Position numbers and translations under genes: made by a program
Shown here: positions 6,443 to 9,122 of the stretch, in pieces
How the letters are laid out: each line of letters starts with the position of its first letter
Position numbering within the stretch: position 1 is the first letter of the stretch
NCBI GenBank assembly: GCA_035649435.1
Contig: DASRJO010000065.1
Coordinates: 1 to 9,122 of the forward strand
Origin: DASRJW01 sp035649435
GTDB lineage: Bacteria > Krumholzibacteriota > Krumholzibacteriia > G020349025
Direction: 5' to 3'
DNA: 9,122 nucleotides
The notes under the pieces: generated by a model
Told to the model about the DNA's origin: nothing
Seen by the model: only the letters and a program-made list of their open reading frames with translations
The model's database searches: none

Positions 6443-7372
6443 ATGCGCAGACTGATCGTTCTCGGAGCGGTGCTCGCCGCATTCATCGTCGCCTGGGGAG
6501 TGCAGAGGTGGCAGCAGGGGCGCCTGGTGGCGTCAGCGCCAGCCAAGACGCTCAGCGTTCACCCCGATCGGGTCACGGGACTTCGGATCACCAAGCCCGG
6601 GTCGCCCGTGGTCGCGATCGAGCGCGTGGCGGGGGCGTGGCGCATCCAATCGCCGGGTGAATATCGCGCCAACGAGCAAGTGGTGACGGGAGTGATCGAG
6701 ACCTTGGATTCGCTGGCGCTGGTGGACGTCGTTTCGACCAATCCCGCCAAGCGCGGCACCTTCCAAGTGGATTCGACCGGCACGCGCGTGCAAGTGCTCG
6801 AAGGCGACAAGACCGTTCTCGATGTCATCGTCGGCAAGTCGAGCCCGGATTTTTCGCACACCTATCTGCGACCCGAGGGCGGGGACGAGGTCTACCGTGC
6901 CGACGGCATGCTGACCTACAACTTCAACAAGCGGGTCGACGACTGGCGCGACAAGACCATTCTCGACATCGATCCTGCGGGCATCGTGCGCCTGACGCTC
7001 GAGTATCCGAAGGAAAAGACGCAAGTCGTGCTCGCCAAGCGCGATGCGACCACCTGGACGGTGGCTGCGGCCGGCGGGACGCCGGAGGTCGGCGATTCGC
7101 TCGCGGTCGCGGCGGTGCTGCGCAGCAGCGCGAAGCTCTCCACCGTCAACTTCGCCACGCCGGAAGAGACGGCGACGGTGAGCTTCGCCGCGCCCGACTT
7201 CCGCCTCCAGATCGATACCGATGCCGGTTCGCACACCATTACGTTCGTCGAAGGCGAAAGCGGCAAGATGTACGCGCAGCGGAGCGGGGAACCGACTTTG
7301 TTCCAGCTCTACAAGAACAGTCTCGCCAACTTGATGAAGAAGGCCGAGGACTTGCGGCCGAAGAAGACGTGA
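6443..7372 (+). CDS. DUF4340 domain-containing membrane-anchored protein
   Basis: This gene encodes 309 residues. One N-terminal helix (about 4-20) after MRR anchors it to the inner membrane, with the rest outside the cytoplasm. The DUF4340 pattern is seen from about residue 60: WRIQSPGEYRAN (66-77), a short segment TLDSLALVDVV (87-97), then IVGKSSPDFSHTYLRP (129-144) with DEVYRAD (148-154), and WRDKTILDID (168-177). The second half repeats a similar beta-rich layout (TWTVAAAGG at 204-212). The function is not known; the family is regularly encoded beside GldG-type transporters and is taken as an accessory part. GGAGG at 6434-6438, four bases before the ATG, fixes the start; an out-of-frame ATG at 6439 gives only a 73-residue frame. 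Its TGA shares a base with the next ATG. Confidence 0.9.
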   Translation: MRRLIVLGAVLAAFIVAWGVQRWQQGRLVASAPAKTLSVHPDRVTGLRITKPGSPVVAIERVAGAWRIQSPGEYRANEQVVTGVIETLDSLALVDVVSTNPAKRGTFQVDSTGTRVQVLEGDKTVLDVIVGKSSPDFSHTYLRPEGGDEVYRADGMLTYNFNKRVDDWRDKTILDIDPAGIVRLTLEYPKEKTQVVLAKRDATTWTVAAAGGTPEVGDSLAVAAVLRSSAKLSTVNFATPEETATVSFAAPDFRLQIDTDAGSHTITFVEGESGKMYAQRSGEPTLFQLYKNSLANLMKKAEDLRPKKT

Positions 7373-7935
7373 TGCCACGCGTCCTGGTTCCACTCGCGCC
7401 CGGGTTCGAAGAGATCGAGGCGGTCGCCATCGTCGACGTGCTGCGCCGCGCGGGTGTCGAAGTCGTGCTCGCCGCGTGCGGCGTGGCGGGGGCGGTGGAG
7501 GGCGCGCACGGCATCGCCGTTCACGCCGATCGGGCGCTGGCGGAGGTTCGTGACGAGGCCTTCGATCTCGTCATCCTGCCGGGCGGCGAGCCAGGCGTGA
7601 CGAATCTCGGCGACGATTCGAACCTCATGACCATCCTCGAGCGCCGCGTCACGACGGCGCAACCGATCGCCGCCATCTGTGCCGCGCCACGATTGCTGGC
7701 GCGCGCAGGCTGGTTGCATGGCAAATCAGCGACCAGCCATCCGAGCGTCGCCACGCGCCTGCGCGAGGCGGGCGTCGTTTACGACGACGTGCGTCGCGTC
7801 GTGCGCGACGGCACCTTCCTCACCAGTCGTGGCCCGGGCACCGCGATCGAGTTCGCGCTCGCGGCACTCGATCTCCTCGGTCTGGCGCAGCAGGCTGCCA
7901 CGCTGCGGCAGGCCATGCTCGTCACCGCTTCGTAG
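7372..7935 (+). CDS. DJ-1/PfpI (YajL/ThiJ-type) family protein
   Basis: This gene encodes 187 residues, a one-domain DJ-1 protein of standard length. The key residues line up with human DJ-1: Glu16 in PGFEEIEAV (DJ-1 Glu18), Cys103 in the nucleophile elbow IAAICAAP (99-106; DJ-1 Cys106), His123 in TSHP (DJ-1 His126), the PGG turn (70-72) and LTSRGPGTAIEFALAAL near the end. Family members are cytoplasmic and are linked to oxidative stress, glyoxalase-type or protein repair roles; which applies here is unknown. The ATG at 7372 uses the last base of the preceding TGA, so translation is probably coupled to the DUF4340 gene. An in-frame GTG at 7369 would add one residue. No Shine-Dalgarno sequence stands out, which also favours coupling. 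It is the last gene of the cluster, and no terminator is visible behind it. Confidence 0.93.
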   Translation: MPRVLVPLAPGFEEIEAVAIVDVLRRAGVEVVLAACGVAGAVEGAHGIAVHADRALAEVRDEAFDLVILPGGEPGVTNLGDDSNLMTILERRVTTAQPIAAICAAPRLLARAGWLHGKSATSHPSVATRLREAGVVYDDVRRVVRDGTFLTSRGPGTAIEFALAALDLLGLAQQAATLRQAMLVTAS

Positions 7936-7974
7936 TTTCCTTCCGTTCTGTCCAGTGGCTCTTTGGCGCACCGC

Positions 7975-7990
7975 GTGCAATGCATGGCAC
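7975..7990. promoter_or_regulatory. Imperfect 16-bp palindrome, possible operator
   Basis: GTGCAATGCATGGCAC at 7975-7990 equals its own reverse complement at 14 of 16 positions, with ATGCAT at the core. It lies 40 bp past the DJ-1 stop and about 160 bp before the next gene. A dimeric regulator could bind it, but no convincing promoter boxes were found nearby. It is kept as a low-confidence site. Confidence 0.2.
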
Positions 7991-8147
7991 GGTGGTCGTC
8001 GTGGCGGCCATGGCATGCGCCGCCGGGTGCGAAACCGCAAGCGGCAGCGTGAGTTCACTTCGAGGTCGGCGGCTCTGGAAGTCCTGACGGGGCGATCCGA
8101 AGCCGCGCGGCCGCGCAAGAACTGGCCGGGCCTGGAGGCTTGGAAAC

Positions 8148-9122
8148 ATGAGCGAGAACATGGCGGAACGCATGGAAGTCTCGACTCGAGTGCAAGGCGA
8201 GGCCGGGTCGCGGCAAGCCCCTGGGCAGCCGGTGCGCGAGGCGCTCGCGTGCCTTCGAGAATCCGCGGTGCCCTTTGCCGTGCTCCATCCTGATATCGAT
8301 CCCAAGCCTTCCCAGACGCACGTGGATGTCGTCGTCGAGCCTGGCGAGATCGAAATCGCCGTGGCCGCGGTCCGACGCGCCGGCTTCCGCGAGATGCGCC
8401 GCGACGAGACAACGCGCGAGCCCTGGATCTTCCTCACTTACGAGGGCAATCGCTTTCATTTCGTGCGGATCCTGCAGGAGTTCGTGCATGCGGGGCTCAC
8501 CTGTCTGGATGCGAGCCTGGCTTTGTCGCGACGCAATGCGAAGTCGCAACTGCCGGTGCTGGCCGAAGAGGACCGCTTCCTCCTGTTGTTGCTCGCCGCT
8601 GCTCTCGAGGGACGGGCACCGAGCGCAGTCGAGCGCACGCAGCTAGTCGCCTTGCGCCGCGGTCGGCTCGACATGGCGCGGCTCGGGGAGCAGACGCGCC
8701 CGCTAGGAATTCAAGCGAATGTCGAACGCGCCATCGCCGATCTCGACATGCTGCTGCAAGATCGCCGCGCATGGCTGCGGTTCCGCCTGCAGTTGTGGTC
8801 GACGTTGCTGCGCCGGCCGGAGAATCTGCGCGCCGCCTGGCATGCCTGGAAGACGAAGTATCTGCGGTTCACGCCGTCCGTGGTCATCGCGCTCGTGGGC
8901 CCGCCGAATGCCGGCAAGACGGCGCTCGCGAACGCTCTGCAGCAGCAGCTAGAGGATTCGCCGTTCGCAGCCAGCATCGCGCCGATGTCCTGCTGGCAAG
9001 GCAACCGCGCATGGACGCGCCTCGTGCGTGGACTCGCGCCGGCGCAGATCTCTTGGTGGCGCTTGTTCCGCTCCCGGCGAGGCCAGAGGATGCCGCTCAA
9101 GGAGTCGGAACTGGTGTTCCTG
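8148..9122 (+). CDS. Two-domain protein: nucleotidyltransferase-like N-terminus plus P-loop (thymidylate-kinase-like) domain, 3' end missing
   Basis: The frame is open from ATG 8148 to the last base, giving 325 residues with no stop. Residues about 28-155 look like the nucleotidyltransferase-like region found in front of kinase-like domains: THVDVVVEP (57-65), then RRAGF (76-80), WIFLTYEGNRFHFVRIL (93-109) and AEEDRFLLLLLAAALEGR (139-156). A basic, Trp-rich linker (about 205-240) leads to VVIALVGPPNAGKTALANAL (245-264), with Walker A GPPNAGKT at 251-258. The nucleotide-binding part continues past the edge, so the acceptor site cannot be judged. Related two-part proteins are often annotated as thymidylate-kinase-like and lie in surface-polysaccharide clusters; I infer the same neighbourhood to the right. 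GGAGG at 8134-8138, nine bases before the ATG, supports the start. The gene is separated by 212 bp from DJ-1, so it is probably a new transcription unit. Confidence 0.85.
   Translation, partial: MSENMAERMEVSTRVQGEAGSRQAPGQPVREALACLRESAVPFAVLHPDIDPKPSQTHVDVVVEPGEIEIAVAAVRRAGFREMRRDETTREPWIFLTYEGNRFHFVRILQEFVHAGLTCLDASLALSRRNAKSQLPVLAEEDRFLLLLLAAALEGRAPSAVERTQLVALRRGRLDMARLGEQTRPLGIQANVERAIADLDMLLQDRRAWLRFRLQLWSTLLRRPENLRAAWHAWKTKYLRFTPSVVIALVGPPNAGKTALANALQQQLEDSPFAASIAPMSCWQGNRAWTRLVRGLAPAQISWWRLFRSRRGQRMPLKESELVFL

Noticed and set aside
4350..6482. A 710-codon minus-strand open frame opposite the permease and GldG-family genes
   Set aside because: It lies antisense to well-recognised proteins, is rich in His, Arg, Asp and Val as expected from reverse-read GC-rich codons, and shows no domain motif.
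7985..8000. A TGGCACG box resembling the -24 element of a sigma54 promoter
   Set aside because: The required GC at the -12 element is missing (TCGT instead of TTGC).
8104..8115. GCGCGGCCGCGC palindrome before the kinase-like gene
   Set aside because: Short and entirely GC, as expected by chance in this DNA, with no promoter beside it.
7936..8147. A search for a terminator after DJ-1 and a sigma70 promoter before the kinase-like gene
   Set aside because: Only a weak 6-bp hairpin (8003-8024) without a T-tract was found, and no pair of boxes at proper spacing.

Overview
The window is GC-rich, densely coding DNA from a Gram-negative (diderm) bacterium that I cannot place in a phylum. A secreted outer-membrane beta-barrel protein points to an outer membrane. 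An MqnD-type enzyme points to menaquinone made by the futalosine route. The GldA/GldF/GldG/DUF4340 gene block is known from several deep-branching, mostly high-GC Gram-negative lineages. There are no RNA genes, CRISPR arrays, insertion sequences or phage genes.

Left part (1-2143). The window opens with the last 71 codons of a plus-strand gene, whose sequence recalls the C-terminal end of some P-loop ATPases. Facing it on the minus strand is a small outer-membrane beta-barrel gene (330-956) that ends in a textbook intrinsic terminator (272-314). About 220 bp of shared upstream DNA separates this gene from a divergent mqnD-like gene (1179-2012), which has a plausible sigma70-type promoter. mqnD ends in an interrupted-stem terminator whose T-tract touches the stop codon of the next, convergent gene.

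Middle (2143-3090). A minus-strand, single-domain HD-GYP protein (probable cyclic-di-GMP phosphodiesterase) is read from the best promoter in the window. That promoter has a consensus TTGACA box, an 18-bp spacer and TAGATT, with a perfect short inverted repeat inside the spacer that looks like an operator.

Right-centre (3091-7935). Five plus-strand genes form a probable operon: ABC ATPase, six-helix ABC-2 permease, GldG-family auxiliary protein, DUF4340 protein and a DJ-1/PfpI-family protein. The first four form the GldA-GldF-GldG-type exporter module: ATPase, membrane channel and two membrane-anchored periplasmic partners. The substrate is unknown in most bacteria that carry it. The DJ-1 gene starts inside the stop codon of the DUF4340 gene, so its translation is probably coupled to the transporter.

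Right edge (7936-9122). After a 212-bp gap holding an imperfect 16-bp palindrome, a plus-strand gene begins at 8148 and stays open to the last base. It joins an N-terminal nucleotidyltransferase-like region to a P-loop kinase-like region. Proteins of this build are often found in surface-polysaccharide clusters, so the window may end at the edge of one.

Nothing here is a clearly new system. The points most worth checking are the edge-spanning two-domain kinase-like protein, the HD-GYP promoter/operator, and the coupling of DJ-1 to the Gld-type exporter.
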